Shown: positions 44,662 to 57,511, numbered from the stretch's first letter. The stretch is DNA of 64,000 nucleotides from Linnemannia hyalina (GCA_019671135.1 JAHRHY010000005.1:620001-684000); one strand, 5' to 3'. Translations and numbers: made by a program. The notes: a model not told the origin generated them from the letters alone.

Positions 44662-46953
44662 TGTGAGAGGGTGTTGTGAGGGGACGTGAAGTCTGGAGAG
44701 TAAAAAGACAAAGTAAAGGAGAGAGAGAAAAAGAAAGAAAGCGTTGCTCCGGTGTTAGAGGAGGACAGACAGTAGGGAAAGGGGAGAGGGGAGCAAGAAG
44801 AGGTCGATGCTCGGACCCGACCGGACGGGGGCTGGGTATTAAACTGTCGGAGGAGAAGGGTTCATCAATTGACGCATTGGACATGAATCATCAATGAGTG
44901 TCCCCTACCCCCGCTTCCCCATCGAGATGTAATTTAAACACAGCTAGGCGAGGCGCAACACCAGACGACCATGGGGGATAGTGGAAAGCCGTCTGCATGT
45001 GTCTGGGCCTTGGCTGTTGTACCCCACCTCCTTGTATGTGTCTTGCCACTTCTTTGTAACCAAGACAGGAAAAATGAAGCAACAAGGAGAGAGGGGCTTC
45101 AGTAGTACACCAGGAAAAATATATCGGTGGGAAAGAAAAGATAAACACCGCTTTTCTTGTAGATGATGATGGAGTTTTTACCTGTTCTTGTTTTTATTTT
45201 TCACTGCCGTCAAGAGTCAAGAACAACAGAGCGAGATGACGATGGGGAAAATGCGAAAACGGAACAAAAACAAGAAACGAAAGGAAGTTGAAGAAATAAG
45301 GATGAGAGAAGAGAAGAAAAGACAAGATGGAGACAGACGGGTTGTGTGCCTGTGAAGTAAGTGAGTGGGAGCAAAGAAAGGAAAACCGAGGGGGACAGAC
45401 ACCGATCCCATACTCAGCATCATGACAGCAGGCATGGACTGGCCGACATACACACACACACACACACACATACACACAGACACGCTCACACACAGATACA
45501 CAAAGACAAAATGTCGTGGTTTGGAAGGAGAGACGACCTGAGGGAGTGAAAGGAGAGAGAAGGAGAGCGAGAAGGTTTGCTTTGGAGAACCACAGGAGAC
45601 AGACAAAACAAAAACGAAAGTAAAAAAAAAGGACCCGCGCAAAACAAGAATAGCAAAAACAAAACAGAGTTAAACCGGGCCATTGCTCAATTGAGATCTT
45701 CAAAGGAACAATTGCATGCACAAATGCCTTGTCCTGCAACAACTAATAACAAAAGAAAAAAAAATAGCATCCGTGAGCACAATACAGGAAAAGGTCGAGA
45801 GTTGAACTGCGCGAAAGGTTGAACGCAACGCATGTATGGCCTTTCTTCTCATCCTTGTTTGTATTGTTATTCACTACTCCCTTTTCATCTTCTCTCGACC
45901 CTTCTCTTTCACTTCCCTCTCTTTTATTCTCGCCTCGTTTTTTTCCCGCCTTGGCGATGACTGACATGGGTTGAGAGTCGAGATGGAATTCGATCCAGAT
46001 CTTTACGTTACACCTACTTGCCATGTCCAGGTCCATTGATGGGTAATGGACCAACCAGGTCGGGCCAGTTTCTTTTTTCTTCTTCTTGTGAGTGTGGTTT
46101 TTTCAAGGGGATAGACAGACTCATTGGCACCACCCTTTTTTTTCCCTATTGTGTAGCATTCATCCACCCCTATCTCCTTTTACCACATCATTTTTTGTTC
46201 CTCAGAAAAGAACAATTCATCTCCGCCCTTTTGGCACTAAACTAAAGGTGCGCCACACGCTAAAGAAACGACAAAAAACTCTCGTACAAACTCGCCTTAA
46301 GAAAACAGATGAGATGAGTTGCAAGGTCGGAAAGGGTAAGAAGGAGGAAGAGGGGTAAGAGGCAGGGAGATAATGGACTGGAATTAGCAGAAAAGAATGA
46401 GGGTAGGTGGGATGAGCGAGAACAGGCGAGGCGGATCCCATGGGCGCAAACCAAATATCTGCATGTGCTTTTTTAATTCCCGCCATTGGGGAAGGACAAA
46501 ACAAAGTACCCAACCAAGAACACCAACACCACAACCACCATGAACCCCATTCCTCTTTCAATTGAAAGCAAAACAAAGTCGCGGAGGGAAGGAGAGCCTA
46601 TTGTTTCGGTTAGGCAATGTTGCATGTTGCATTTGCTCCCTAAACAAACAAACAAACAAACAAACAAACAGACAGACAAACCAATAGAGAACAACAATAA
46701 ACAAAAAAAAACGAGTTCCCCGCAAATCCAGGGACGGTGAGAGCGTCTGAATGGTGTACAAATAGATAAGAAAAAAGCAATTGGTCGCTTTCCCCTCCTC
46801 GCGTTCTTGCGTTTCTTGATTTTATCTCGTTCTCAAAATACGAACGTTAGCATCATCTATCTCCCAATGTTTCCTTGTGTTAAACGTCCAATTTAAAATT
46901 ACCCTTACGCTAACGATTGACCAATTACGTTAATGTGCAATGATAGGCTCTTG
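44662..46953. other. Intergenic region with CA and AAAC repeats
   Basis: About 2.3 kb between two minus-strand genes. It contains a CA microsatellite (about 45450-45477) and an AAAC microsatellite (about 46639-46670, followed by GACA units). The region around 45200-45680 is purine-rich. Open frames on both strands are low complexity. I see no RNA gene. Confidence 0.5.
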
Positions 46954-49468
46954 TCAAAGCAAGGGAGTGAAGATCAAAAGGAGGTAGAACGGGATGACAT
47001 AACGGACAATATCCCAAGTGTCCCAAGCGACTATCACCCAGAAGTGTCGTCTTTGGAGCGGCCAGAAAATTCGTCGCCAGACTCGATGTCTTTTCATGCT
47101 GTCCATCAGTGGCGAGAGCGGCGACAGAGGAGAGAGGAGAAGGGGCGAAAGAGGAGACTTGGTGTTGGAATGTGAGAAGGAGGAGGTCCTTGGAGATTCT
47201 ACGCTCTTTCCTTCGTCATCGCAGAAGGAATGAGACGCTGTTGATTTCTGTTGTTGACAGAACGTCTCGGCCGCTGCTTCTTGAGGGGAACAGAGCTGCT
47301 CCTGCAGCGTCGAGCCTTGGAGAGGATGAGGCGAGCTTGAGACGCAATCCGATGACATCGCATTGGTTATAACGGTCGGATTCCATCTCACCAACATTGA
47401 ATCCGAGCAGAGGCGTCGATTCTGCTGGAGCCACAAGAACCGATAGCCGACGAGCCAGAGCAAGGTACAAAGGAGCAAGCACGAATATCCAGAATAAATC
47501 ACCATCTGTCTCGGCAACATGCACTCGTCGTACGCGAACGTTGTCGTGTTGGATGCCTTGGCCATGTGGCTCTCAAGTACGTGGTTTGCCGGTAGTGTCG
47601 TGGTCGCGTTGTCGACTTCCTGCATTAACGAACGAGCATTCCTCGAAATGTGTTGTGGGTTGTAAAGCGAGAGAACGACGAAACCTGGCTGCTTGATTCC
47701 TTGTGCAAAGCTGAATGTCGGCAGGGTCACTTCAGGGGTCAATCGTTCGTCCAAGGAGTGACCCATCTCGCACCAGTCGTGGTCGTCACCGCTAAAGATC
47801 ATATCCGGTTGGACCTTGCGCAGGATCTCTCGTGAGAGAGATGCATTAACCATGTTCTGGTACTGCTCGCCGTTCCCGTCCAGAATCAGCTGTTGGGCCT
47901 CTCTCGCCTCGCCGCATGATGTCGTCTCGGGTCTGAATAATGGGACATGAGTGAAGAGTATTCGCGGCTCTTTTGGCTTTTCTATTTCATTCATGCAACG
48001 AACGAGAAAGGAGGTAGGAGAGGTTAGTAAAGAGGGGGACGCGAGAGTAGTAATAATAATGCATCACACTTCTCATTTTCATCTCTCTCTCTCCTTCTCT
48101 TTGCCTCTTACCCTGTTCCATCTTCGCAAGGAAGTCCCTGGATTCCTCGCGGATGGACGTAATGTTCGAGCTCAGGGATAACGTATCGAGGATAACAAGA
48201 GAGTGGTTGCCAACCTTAATTTCGTAATTGACCGAACCAAAGTCGCCCTTGTACCGTTTCATCGCCTGGCGGACCAACGTGTCTCCAAACCCAACATCGT
48301 GATTTCCTGCTACATAGAGACGCGCGCTCTTGCCATCCTGTCGAATCTGGGCCCTCTCTGTCGCACCTGCTGCTGGATACGTAATCTGCCGATAGTGTCC
48401 TGTTGTGTCTCCTGTTCTTGCTTCATCCATTTGTCGCGATCTCGTTTCATATTCACCGCCATATTGCCTCAAGCCCTCCTCCTCTCCTATATCTTCCTCA
48501 TCCATGACAAGTGGTTCCTGATTCCAAGCCGTCCGCCGCGAATCAAACACCTTGTCCAAGAACCGACCCTTATTCTTCTCATACACTCCTCCATCATCCT
48601 CTGCCACCGTCTCTCTACCTCCATCCATCAGATCGCCCAGGAACAATACCATATCCGGCTGCAGTCGCCGATGTAGACGAGCAAAACCCTTGCGCATAAA
48701 CAGATCCGTGTAAAACTCTGTCAGACAGAGCGCCAGTCCTGTCTGTTTGTACGAGTACCAGTCTGTAAGCTGTGGGTCGGCAATGATGACGATCTTGTAC
48801 CGTTCCTGAACTGCTCTCTCGCTCTGGTCCTAATAAAAGTGGGCAAATGGATGGTGAACGTATTAGCATATGGGTTTCTCTTGTGTTTCGAGCAGGGAAG
48901 CAAAATAGGAGCAGATGATTTCACTTACCCATGACTCCTTCGCTGGCCATTCACAACGACGCAACATGACCCAGAACACCGCATGCTCTCCAAACACCAA
49001 CGTCAAGTACCAAACAACTCTCAACACCTTGACATGGTCCGACGTCACTTTATACTGCCTGCTCCCCATCCTACTCATCGTTTTCCTCCAATACTTTTGT
49101 TTCCTGCCACGTTCCATTAGCGACTCCGTGCTCTCTATCTCATCCTGTTGCTGCGACAACAGTGACCACGGCCGTCCTGTGGAAGGGTAGAGTAATGGAG
49201 ACGAAGCGGAGTTGCCCGATGAGATTGAGGTCGAGACGGAAATGTCGGATGCAAAGGACAGCGCACGGACTTTGTCCTTGCTTTTGTCGGGCTTGAAAAT
49301 AGTATTGAGTGCATTCTGGCCCGTCCGACGAAGAAAGGAAAATTGGTGGGTTGACTGCTGCTGCTGCTGCTGCTGCTGCTGAAGTGTTGGTGCGAGGGTG
49401 GTGGCAGCCGTAGGAGATACTTGTGCTTCCTCGTTGGTAACTGTTGAAGTCCTGTCGTATCTGTACAT
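46954..49468 (-). CDS. Cdc1-type metallophosphoesterase (GPI-anchor/ER)
   Basis: Exons 49468-48929, 48829-48112 and 47981-46954 join in frame to 761 aa. The N-terminus is disordered with a poly-Gln run, followed by a membrane span near 145-170 (VVWYLTLVFGEHAVFWVML). The phosphoesterase motifs are all visible: IIADPQL (about 197), LGDLMDGG (about 243), AGNHDVGFG (about 355), THVPLF and SGDDHDWC. Two C-terminal spans follow (YSGYSCLLLCTLLWLVGYRF and WDIVRYVIPFYLLLIFTPLL). Yeast Cdc1 and mammalian PGAP5 are Mn-dependent enzymes of the ER/Golgi that remove ethanolamine phosphate from GPI mannose. The loop between the motifs (DEEDIGEEEG region) is longer than I would expect. The next in-frame start upstream would not be an ATG. 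Confidence 0.88.
49357..49381 (-). repeat. (CAG)n coding for poly-Gln in the Cdc1-like gene
   Basis: A CTG run on the plus strand, which is CAG on the coding strand, giving about nine consecutive Gln near residue 30 of the Cdc1-like protein. Confidence 0.85.
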
Positions 49469-49947
49469 GGTACTCAGGTAGAGTTTGATATTGAGAAAGT
49501 CGGTGATGGGTAAAGAATAAAAAAGTAAAGCGAAGACAAAAACAAATGAGACGACAAAGAAAAAAATGTAAGGTCCAAGGTATGAAAAAGTCAAGGGATA
49601 CAGGCCCCCTTTCGCTTCCAAGGTACTCTCTTTAGCTCCACGCCTCCTGGAGCAACAATGTTATATGTTCAGGAGTGTCAAAAAACAAAGATGCGAGCCA
49701 TTCATCCCCTCTCCCCTCCCCTTCTTTACACCGGGACTCCAAGGGCACTTTAACTGAGTACTCCTGAACTAGTTTCATCTGTAGAATCAGGTTGGCTAGA
49801 ACATAACTAGCAAAACGTCAAAGGACGTGTTCTTGGATGATAATTTGTTTTTTTATTGTTGTTCTATGTGCAGATGGCATATCTGCCGACGCTGAAGAAT
49901 TACGAAAAGACAAAAAACAAAAGCGAAAAGAAAAGTACGAAGGGAAT
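49469..49947. other. Intergenic spacer
   Basis: The 5' flank of the Cdc1-like gene and 3' flank of the CCCH gene. An in-frame hydrophobic stretch upstream of 49468 lacks an ATG and is treated as leader. Nothing else is recognised. Confidence 0.45.
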
Positions 49948-51513
49948 TCACGATGGCCAAAAGGAGAACACATCCATCATACAGGCCAGAGAGTTAAACG
50001 CCACAGCGTCTTGCTGAGTGTGATTTTGGGCCTGGAGGTGGAGGTGGAGATCGAGCGCGAGCTGGTTGTCAGTCGTGACGGACGGGTTTGTAGGAATGGT
50101 ATCTGAGTAAAAGACCATCATCCCAAGACTCCCCAACATGGACGCTGATGACGACGATGGGGGTACTGCAACTGTAGGTCTATGCAAAGAAGAAGAGACG
50201 ACTCGGATAGCAGTCCCTACACCATCGACCCCGCTGTCCTCGCTATCCTCGTCTTCGAAGCAAGGGTCCTTCCATTCGTTGATGCGGTCGTGTGACGGGA
50301 ACGGTGTCTCGATAAAGGGCATCTCTCCTGGAGAGAAGAGGTCCGCCAAAGGATGGGTCGTCGCCATAGTTATTGATCCCATGGCGGTGTCGTTGTTTTT
50401 GTCGTTGTTGAGAAGGAATTGAAGCGAAGGAGGTACAATGGTAAGAAGCGTCCTTTTCGGAGTCGACAGTGGATAAGAGAAAGATCTCTGAAGAGTCTTT
50501 TGCTGGCGAGGAACAAAGACCGTTACTGGTGTGCCGAGAGGCTCATCAATCGTTGATTCTTTTAACTCTGCTGCGCGCCCCTCGCTTTCCAACTCTTGAC
50601 CACCCTCCTGTGACGAGGCAGCCTCTAAAGACTCTGTCGACGACGACTGTTCGAGGAGAGAGGATCGGCATTGTTCCTGTGTCTGAGCCTGCTGCTGCTG
50701 TTGTTGACGACGATGCTGCTGCTTGACCTCCTTGGCCGCCAAGATCTTCTGAACCCTTGCGAAGCTAATCCCTCTTTGCTCATCAAACATCTCGGCCGTC
50801 TCGTCGCCATGCAGATAGACACACCTCGAGTGGTTCATCTGGTACTGACAGCTGGTTCCAGACCAGCAAGGGCGTGTCTTGTATGTCAGGGCTCTCTCCT
50901 TGCGCTGGAGCTCACTATCATGATGGACAAACAGGCAGCGCTCTCCGAAGGGGCACTGGCCGAGCTCGCGGAACTTGGTGCAGTACTCGGTTTTGTAGTG
51001 CGACAGGGGGACCTTGACGACGTAAGGGTTGATGTTCGATGTTGTTGTTAGCTTTGTGTCTCGTTGGCTGAAACTGAACGACGACGACGACGAGTGTGAC
51101 CGCCTCAGAGCATTATGTGCATCACCGCAGCTCCACCCATGAGTAGGGAAATGCTGGGGGTTGTTCACCAGTCGATGGACCTGCTGCGTGACTGCAGGTG
51201 GTATGATCGCGTTTGTTGGGTCTTCCTGACCAGGATGGACAACTGAGGTGCCGTCAAGGAAAGTCGCCCGAGGTCTTGGTTGCATCTGTGATGAACCATC
51301 CCCGGTAGTGGATGATAAAGGAGGACTCTCGAGACTAAGGAATCGATGTGGGCTAGAATGGTTGTTGTTGTTGACGTCGTTGCGATCTTGTGTGCTATTG
51401 TCGTCATTGTTTCTCGAGAGGAGCATCCTTTCTGGACTCGACTCCTTGGATGGTTCCTGCAGTAGCCCGAATGGGTTGAATGGATCCGACGACGGATTAA
51501 GTAGATGCGACAT
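49948..51513 (-). CDS. Tandem CCCH zinc-finger protein (tristetraprolin-like)
   Basis: One exon of 521 aa. Finger 1 (about residues 176-197), YKTEYCTKFRELGQCPFGER then CLFVH, is a canonical C-x8-C-x5-C-x3-H with the YKTE lead-in of the TTP/Zfs1/Cth family. The second unit, about 15 residues later, starts YKTRPC but reads C-x5-C-x8-C-x3-H (CWSGTSC, QYQMNHSRCVYLH), so its spacing is altered. The rest is Ser/Gln-rich and disordered, with a long poly-Gln/Gln-rich helix (EVKQQHRRQQQQQQAQTQEQ) after the fingers. TTP-like proteins bind AU-rich elements in 3' UTRs and promote mRNA decay. The N-terminus (LLNPSSDPFNPFGLL) may be a docking peptide. Confident as an RNA-binding CCCH protein. Confidence 0.85.
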   Translation of the reverse strand: MSHLLNPSSDPFNPFGLLQEPSKESSPERMLLSRNNDDNSTQDRNDVNNNNHSSPHRFLSLESPPLSSTTGDGSSQMQPRPRATFLDGTSVVHPGQEDPTNAIIPPAVTQQVHRLVNNPQHFPTHGWSCGDAHNALRRSHSSSSSFSFSQRDTKLTTTSNINPYVVKVPLSHYKTEYCTKFRELGQCPFGERCLFVHHDSELQRKERALTYKTRPCWSGTSCQYQMNHSRCVYLHGDETAEMFDEQRGISFARVQKILAAKEVKQQHRRQQQQQQAQTQEQCRSSLLEQSSSTESLEAASSQEGGQELESEGRAAELKESTIDEPLGTPVTVFVPRQQKTLQRSFSYPLSTPKRTLLTIVPPSLQFLLNNDKNNDTAMGSITMATTHPLADLFSPGEMPFIETPFPSHDRINEWKDPCFEDEDSEDSGVDGVGTAIRVVSSSLHRPTVAVPPSSSSASMLGSLGMMVFYSDTIPTNPSVTTDNQLALDLHLHLQAQNHTQQDAVAFNSLACMMDVFSFWPS

Positions 51514-51966
51514 GGTTGTGAGAGAAAAGTAGAGACAATGGACGAAGTTGAAGTGGGATGCATCATCGTTATATAGAATTGGCTGGTTGAGCTTGTTGAG
51601 ACCAAAGTGGTGCGCTGAAACAAATGTGCGAAATGCTCTAGGGGAGGCGATGTAAAATGTGAACTAATGAGGTCCCCAAAGGACATTGACACTTCCCTCT
51701 TTGGTAGACAATATCGTCTCTTTCTCGCTTGCCTTTTGTTCTCAACAATCCGAGCGCTGACTAACATCTTGCATTCGAACCATTTCTTTTGTGTTCTATT
51801 TGTGTACGACATGGCCTTCCTTTTCAGGAATGTTCATTGTGTAAACAGACAACAGACGTGCGGAAAGGATGGAGAGGGACTTTTATCCAACGATACAGGA
51901 GGAATGAGAGCTTCAACGCATAAGGCGGTTCAGTTGTTTTATTGTATTGTTCGGCGCAAGAAGGTT
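51514..51966. other. Intergenic spacer between tandem minus-strand genes
   Basis: The 5' region of the CCCH gene and 3' flank of the choline-transporter-like gene. No further coding or RNA signal was found. Confidence 0.45.
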
Positions 51967-54900
51967 CTAGAACGAAGAGCCAAACGCACTGTGGGCCTTG
52001 TTAGAGTGGCAGGTGTTTGTATCCAAGTCAATAGCGTAGCAAAGGAACGTAGCATCCACCCTAAGAAAAAATCACAAAGTAGCCATCAACAAATGAAGAA
52101 TGTCAGTCGTGTGATCATTGGTTTAGCAAACAAAAAAAAAGGTGGGCAAGAATAGAAAGGACTTGGTGTCATACGTGATTGCCATGATATGCGTGAAGAA
52201 TCCCGTAATGTAGTACGGAATAATGCTCGACAGGATCCCGATGACATATCCATACGGTGAGTGTAGATGATGGGTCGCAAAGATATACGCCACAAATCCG
52301 GTCAGAAGCGAGAAGAGGGTCGAGTAAATGAACAGGATCAACTTTGTCAAAAAGTCTAAAAAAACATATCATACACGAAACAAAAATGCCAAGGGTCAGT
52401 ACTATAGGAAGATGAAACGAGTCGAAGATTACCAAGGGGGGTCGGCACACACGTACCTGAAATAAGGCCCCAAAGCAAGTTCCTATGGAAGATTTTGCTG
52501 GCAGACCGCGCTGCTCCAAACAGGCTCTCCCCTGTGATGCCAACATAGATAAGGGTGTAGTTGTTGAAGTTCTCGACCAGACCTTGGACGAGGGCGCAAA
52601 ATGTGGCAAGTAGCGCAAAGAGAGGAAAGGAGTGGCCCTTCAGTTTCTACAAGGCGACAAGCATAGCATGAAAGTGTGCACGTCGTTAGTATGTAAACAA
52701 TAAAAAGTCCCTAGGTATAAGAGCATTTCACTACTGTTCCTTACCTTTGCAGTATTCCGCAACGCAAAAGAGCTAAACTGGACGATGGCGATAAACAGCC
52801 CTCCCAAGCAAATGGATCCAAACGAGGTTGTCGTGGCGTTGATCAGCGCTGGTTCGGTGATCTTGGAACTGTGGTAAGCAAACGGCTCATGTCTAGTGAA
52901 TGGAATAGAATCATTGGCGTCATATGAGTAAAAAGCGTAGAACAATAGCAACGGGTCCAATGAGCGTCATGATCATTGTTGACTAGTCTTACCTGTGGAA
53001 ATACCACTTGGACACCACATTCGCAAGAGTTACCCTATAATCGATAAACGGTTACCCAGGCAGGGCGGGTGGTTATTACATATAATCATGTCTCAATCAA
53101 AGAATTCAGCGGCATTCACCGATGTCCTTGCTACAGTACCTTTGAACATTACTTAGGACGGCTGATGTCCACATATACATAAAGATCAAGTAGGCGGCAG
53201 TGGGGTAGAAATTGCCTTCCAGTACCCACGATCCTACGACAGCAAATGACCAGCAGCACAGCGAAAAGATGTTAGTTCATCTCTGTCGGTTGGCCCAACA
53301 GGACAAAGCGCAGTAGTAAAATGACGGAGTCATACCTTTTCCAACCGTGTTTTCTATGTGGCCGATCAAAAAGACCCGAGAGAAGAACACCAACCAGATC
53401 GCAGTGAAGACAACATGGACGAGCATCAACCCAACAGACACAAAGAACATGTCAGGGTTGTCCTTCAAGATCTCACAAGCAAGCTAAATAATGGGCAAAG
53501 GAGAACAAAATGTGTCAGTCATTACGGGTCCATGGTCCCTTGAAATTCTTTTCGTGTACAAGAACCGAAGCTTGCGAGGTTGAATGACCCCATTACCTCA
53601 ATGATAGCGGTGGTCCGTCCAATGTACTTGCGCCGAAAGTAAATGACGCTCAGGAAGAGCGTTCCAACACTCAGAGGGAGCATTGAAAGGAACGTCAATC
53701 CACTATCCTGTGGGTCCCTCCCGCCATCCGGTTGTCGTGGTCCTTGGAATGATGACACTAACGACCAAATAAATATGATGAGCGCAAAGCATGGTACTGA
53801 CAGTACTGTGACCCACACGACAGGCTAAAAGAGAGAAAACAAGAAACATGGAGATCATTGGGCTTAGCAGACATGTCGCAACTGTAAACAAAGTACGTGT
53901 AACAAGGCGAGCCCAGATTGCATATCACACTTACTCGAGCGAACGACCGCAGCGTGACCAGCCACAGAGTTCCTAAGGCGGCCGAAATCAGGACGACAAA
54001 AGTCAACATCCCTAAGTACATGAAAACATAAACAATCCGGATGTTAGCATTGCTGGAGGCTTTGCCAAGAGCAAGACCTGTCATACCATGTTTAAGAAAA
54101 CAAAAAGGAGTGCTCACCTGCGCTGGACTTGATGACAGAGAAGATATTGTAGATGTGCTCATCTAGAATAGACGACTTGAAGAGTGACGCAGCGTAAGTA
54201 CGCAAGTACGGAGTATTAGGTTATTAAACAACACGATCACGTTTTTCTCTCCATTTCTTTCGCACTCTCATCGTTAATATGCGAACCAAAGAGACGAATG
54301 CTTCACTGCGCATTATCCTTACGCTTGTTGTGAAGAGAAGCACAATCCCGAGGATGAAATAGGCGGCCAGGGCAAGGATGTAGAGGGCGGCAAAGACAGG
54401 ATCCTTGAAGTTGCGTTTGTACGATATGGATGTCCAGCCAGTGGGTCCGCTGGGGATCTGTGTCGTTCAAATTTGAAAAAACAGAAATATGAGAAAAACG
54501 GTTTGACCCTTGTGACAGCAGAAGCAGCACCGTAAAATGAAGAAATATGTTTTGTGCTCTAATCTTACAGGCGTTGGTGCCAATAGCTGCTCGCCCAATG
54601 TCCCGGTGGTTGCCGATTTCGCAGATACTGGTGGAGGTACATCCAGGTAGATCGATGCCGGTGTCTATCAGAAAATGACAAATATAAACGATCAATGGTA
54701 CGCATACGTCAGTCTCTTGGATATCCATTTTTTTCCTTTACGCTGACAAAATACACTCTGGTGGCAAGGAGGCACAGAAGGGGAGACATCGCCAAGGCCA
54801 AGGCCAAGCAAGTCTAGAAAGGAAGAAAAAAAAAAAGGTTTCACAGGCAGTCACTACTCCGCCCACTGCTGCTGCGACAACGTTACCATTGGAGGCACTT

Positions 54901-55201
54901 CTGACTGCGGGTGTCGGTCCAGGAAGAGCGACATGGGCGGTGATTGCGAGCTCGAGTCGGATCCATCGTCGTCAGAGTCATAGTCAGGCATATAAGATTC
55001 GTGCATGGGCATACTATCGTCGTCTCTTCCGTCAGAGTCCTCTGTTCCTGCTTCGATAGTCGGCACAGAGTAGAAGAGACTGCCAGACATGCGTGAGTGG
55101 GAAGGCTGTCCGGAATTGCGTTCAGGTGCTCGCCAGTTGCGGCCGACGGATCCTTGGAGACGCCCTCCTGTCCGTGAAAAGTGATTCCCGAACGCAGACA
55201 T
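51967..55201 (-). CDS. Choline-transporter-like protein (CTL/Pns1 family)
   Basis: Fourteen exons, all consistent in phase, give 625 aa: 55201-54887, 54813-54742, 54664-54569, 54457-54323, 54175-54118, 54011-53935, 53824-53597, 53483-53336, 53233-53140, 53034-52993, 52892-52745, 52646-52457, 52355-52175 and 52060-51967. After a hydrophilic acidic N-terminus there are about ten membrane spans. Family marks include DEHIYNIFSVIKSSAG, TSAVLSNVQRVTLANVVSKW, YFHRHEPFAYHSSKI, LVENFNNYTLIYVGITGESL, FGAARSASKIFHRN, and the C-terminal VDATFLCYAIDLDTNT. CTL proteins sit in plasma or organelle membranes; transport of choline or related solutes is shown for animal members, while yeast Pns1 has no firm substrate. 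It is the most intron-dense gene here. Confidence 0.92.
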
Positions 55202-57511
55202 CAGGAATAGTTGTCTGTGTTAGTCGCTTGGTATAATAAAAGCCGTATTGAAGAGAGGTAAAAGCGGGGGCTGAGGCAAGAGAGTGCGGGGTTGAGGGAT
55301 GTGAGGTAGAAGAGGAGGCAGTAGTTGCGTCAGTGTTGAGGTTTAGTAGAGTGGAGAAGAAATAGATTGTGCAACAAAAGGAGGTATTTGTTGTTTGGTT
55401 GTAAGGGTTTAGAGTGAGAGTAATGAGGAGGGGCAAAAACAAGGGATGCAGTCTTGTTCCATGGGCTACAAAGAGAAGCCAGCCAAAAAGCGCACAAGGA
55501 CAAGCACAAGCCCAAGGCTACTCAATGGCAGTCATAGTCATGGTCACGAGATCATTTGCACAAGTTAGAGCCACCGAATGGAGAGGGAGAACAGAGAGAG
55601 CGACATTTTCACACACCTCCAACACGGCACACTGACTGACACACCTGGCGAAACGCGTCCACACTCCATCTCTTCCTACGCCGGCAGAAACAGTGGTTCC
55701 TAGGAAAACAAAGGTGCGTAACCCCACTGCAAACTAAAGGATAAACATAGTTGTCTTATGTAGCTGCTAAAGTTCAGGATGAGGAGAGCCAACAACACCA
55801 TGCACTTCTCGTCTGAAGGCAAAACCTAAGGGAAAGAAAGTTATTCTGTATGAGGAAGGGCGCGCTGGAAAAACCTGATGTGAACATGCCGAATAACTTG
55901 AACGAGCACCTTTTTTTTTTCTCTCACCACCCCATGCTAGACTTTGTAGTCCAGCCATTGTTTTTTTGGCCAATTGAATGGAGGATAACTTTTCTCTGTA
56001 AAGTGAGCTCACTGGTCTGGACAACACAAGGAAGAGAGGACTAATCGACGAGTATGTTCACATCCAGTTCCCTTCAGACAATGATTGGTCCGGATGTGTT
56101 TTCAAGGGCACACGCACATCTTCTCCCCTGCATCGAATAGATTGTCAACAAATGCATTCTCCTCTTTGTCCTTTCCCTTTCGTAAAGACTCAGGGTCTAG
56201 GTTAGCTGCAACGACAACAGCACCATCGCCAACAACAACGACAACAACAAAAGACAACACCTCCATCCAATCAATGAAGACTAGTAAGCGCAAACCTTAT
56301 TTCAGACACGTAATAGACATATCAAACAGCTGCATCGTTCTCATCACTCCTCTGTTCGTTTCCTTTCGCACGCAAGTTATTGCGATCGTGCGTCCATTCT
56401 CGCCTTGCCAGTTTACTTTTACTCCAGACCGCAAACATGCTTTCCCTTAAACCACCCTCCGGCTCATTTTCCCTTCCCTCTCTGTCCTTTGAAAACTTAA
56501 AAAAGAGACATTGTTATTATCCGGGCGTGTGAACATTCATCTTCGCAATCACATCATTCCTTCCCCTTTTCCTCATTCATTTATCCCCCCCTCCCGTCCC
56601 TTACTCACCGACCCGTGTTCTCCCCAGTCCTTGTCTGCACATTGTTTGTTTGACCGTTGATGGGAAAAACAGTTGGAAGAGAAGGCGTTCCTGTGAAGTT
56701 TCTACATCACCCAATGGAGCAGCGGATAATCTCTTCATGCCACTCTTTTGGCGAATGACAGGAATACATTCAAGCGGTAATAATATTATTCGTAACCCCT
56801 TTGCCTCCTGGTGGCGCCACCTTGCGAGACGCAAGTCGAATTGCTTTAATGCTCTACTTATCCCGGTGCCTATCGCGCAATTTAGAGACAGACTTGGGCC
56901 ATCTTTTGCCCTGCACGGGCGGGTAAGTATCAGTGTGAAAATTGTTCGATTTAGCCAGGGTTCTTGTCCCACATTGGCAACACTCATTCCCCCCCCTGAA
57001 CCCTACTTGTCCTGCCTGTCCACTTCAGTCCATTCTAGTCATGAGATTACAGTAAGCATTACGCGCAATGTTTTTTTTCTTTGGTTGAGAGCAACACTCC
57101 TTTTCTCATCAACAACAAAATACACACCCTTGAAAGCATAAACTCTGTTCAGAAAGACGGCGGGTAGAGGTTAGTCCAGTCCCTCCTCGACTCGCACCAA
57201 TCCTAAAATGGTTGTTTTTTATCCACTCGACCCTTGTTCTGCCTCTAATGGCTATTCCCTAACACAAGGCAATCGTATGTCACCATTGTCCAACTCGACA
57301 AGAGTATCCAAATATGTTTCTTTCCTTCTTTTTTCTCATGAAGAGTCCAAGTCCTTGCATTCAACAGAGCGACATTCCTGAGAAGGGATTATGTTTTTCC
57401 CATGAAGGTATAAAAGCCGTAACGATGTCCACATTTTTTGTCTTGCTCCTCATCCGCCTTCTCCTTCTCTTCCTTTCCTCCAACTTCCTCCAAAACCAAA
57501 CACATCCAACA
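55202..57511. other. Divergent intergenic region
   Basis: About 2.3 kb between the CTL gene (-) and the aspartic protease gene (+). The first 250 bp are the purine-rich leader of the CTL gene. A TATA box for the protease is at 57409. The frame at 56650-57141 lacks recognisable motifs or splice support and is not called. Confidence 0.45.
57409..57416 (+). promoter_or_regulatory. TATA box of the aspartic protease gene
   Basis: TATAAAAG, 103 nt before the ATG at 57512, followed by a CT-rich leader. The clear TATA box fits a strongly regulated secreted enzyme. Confidence 0.65.

Noticed and set aside
45450..45477. CA repeat as a possible Z-DNA or origin element
   Set aside because: An ordinary microsatellite without neighbouring origin features.
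49469..49621. In-frame hydrophobic N-terminal extension of the Cdc1-like gene
   Set aside because: It would have to start at TTG. No ATG is present, so the first ATG at 49468 was kept.
56650..57141. Plus-strand frame of 163 aa upstream of the protease
   Set aside because: No recognisable motif, no plausible splice partners and ordinary intergenic composition.
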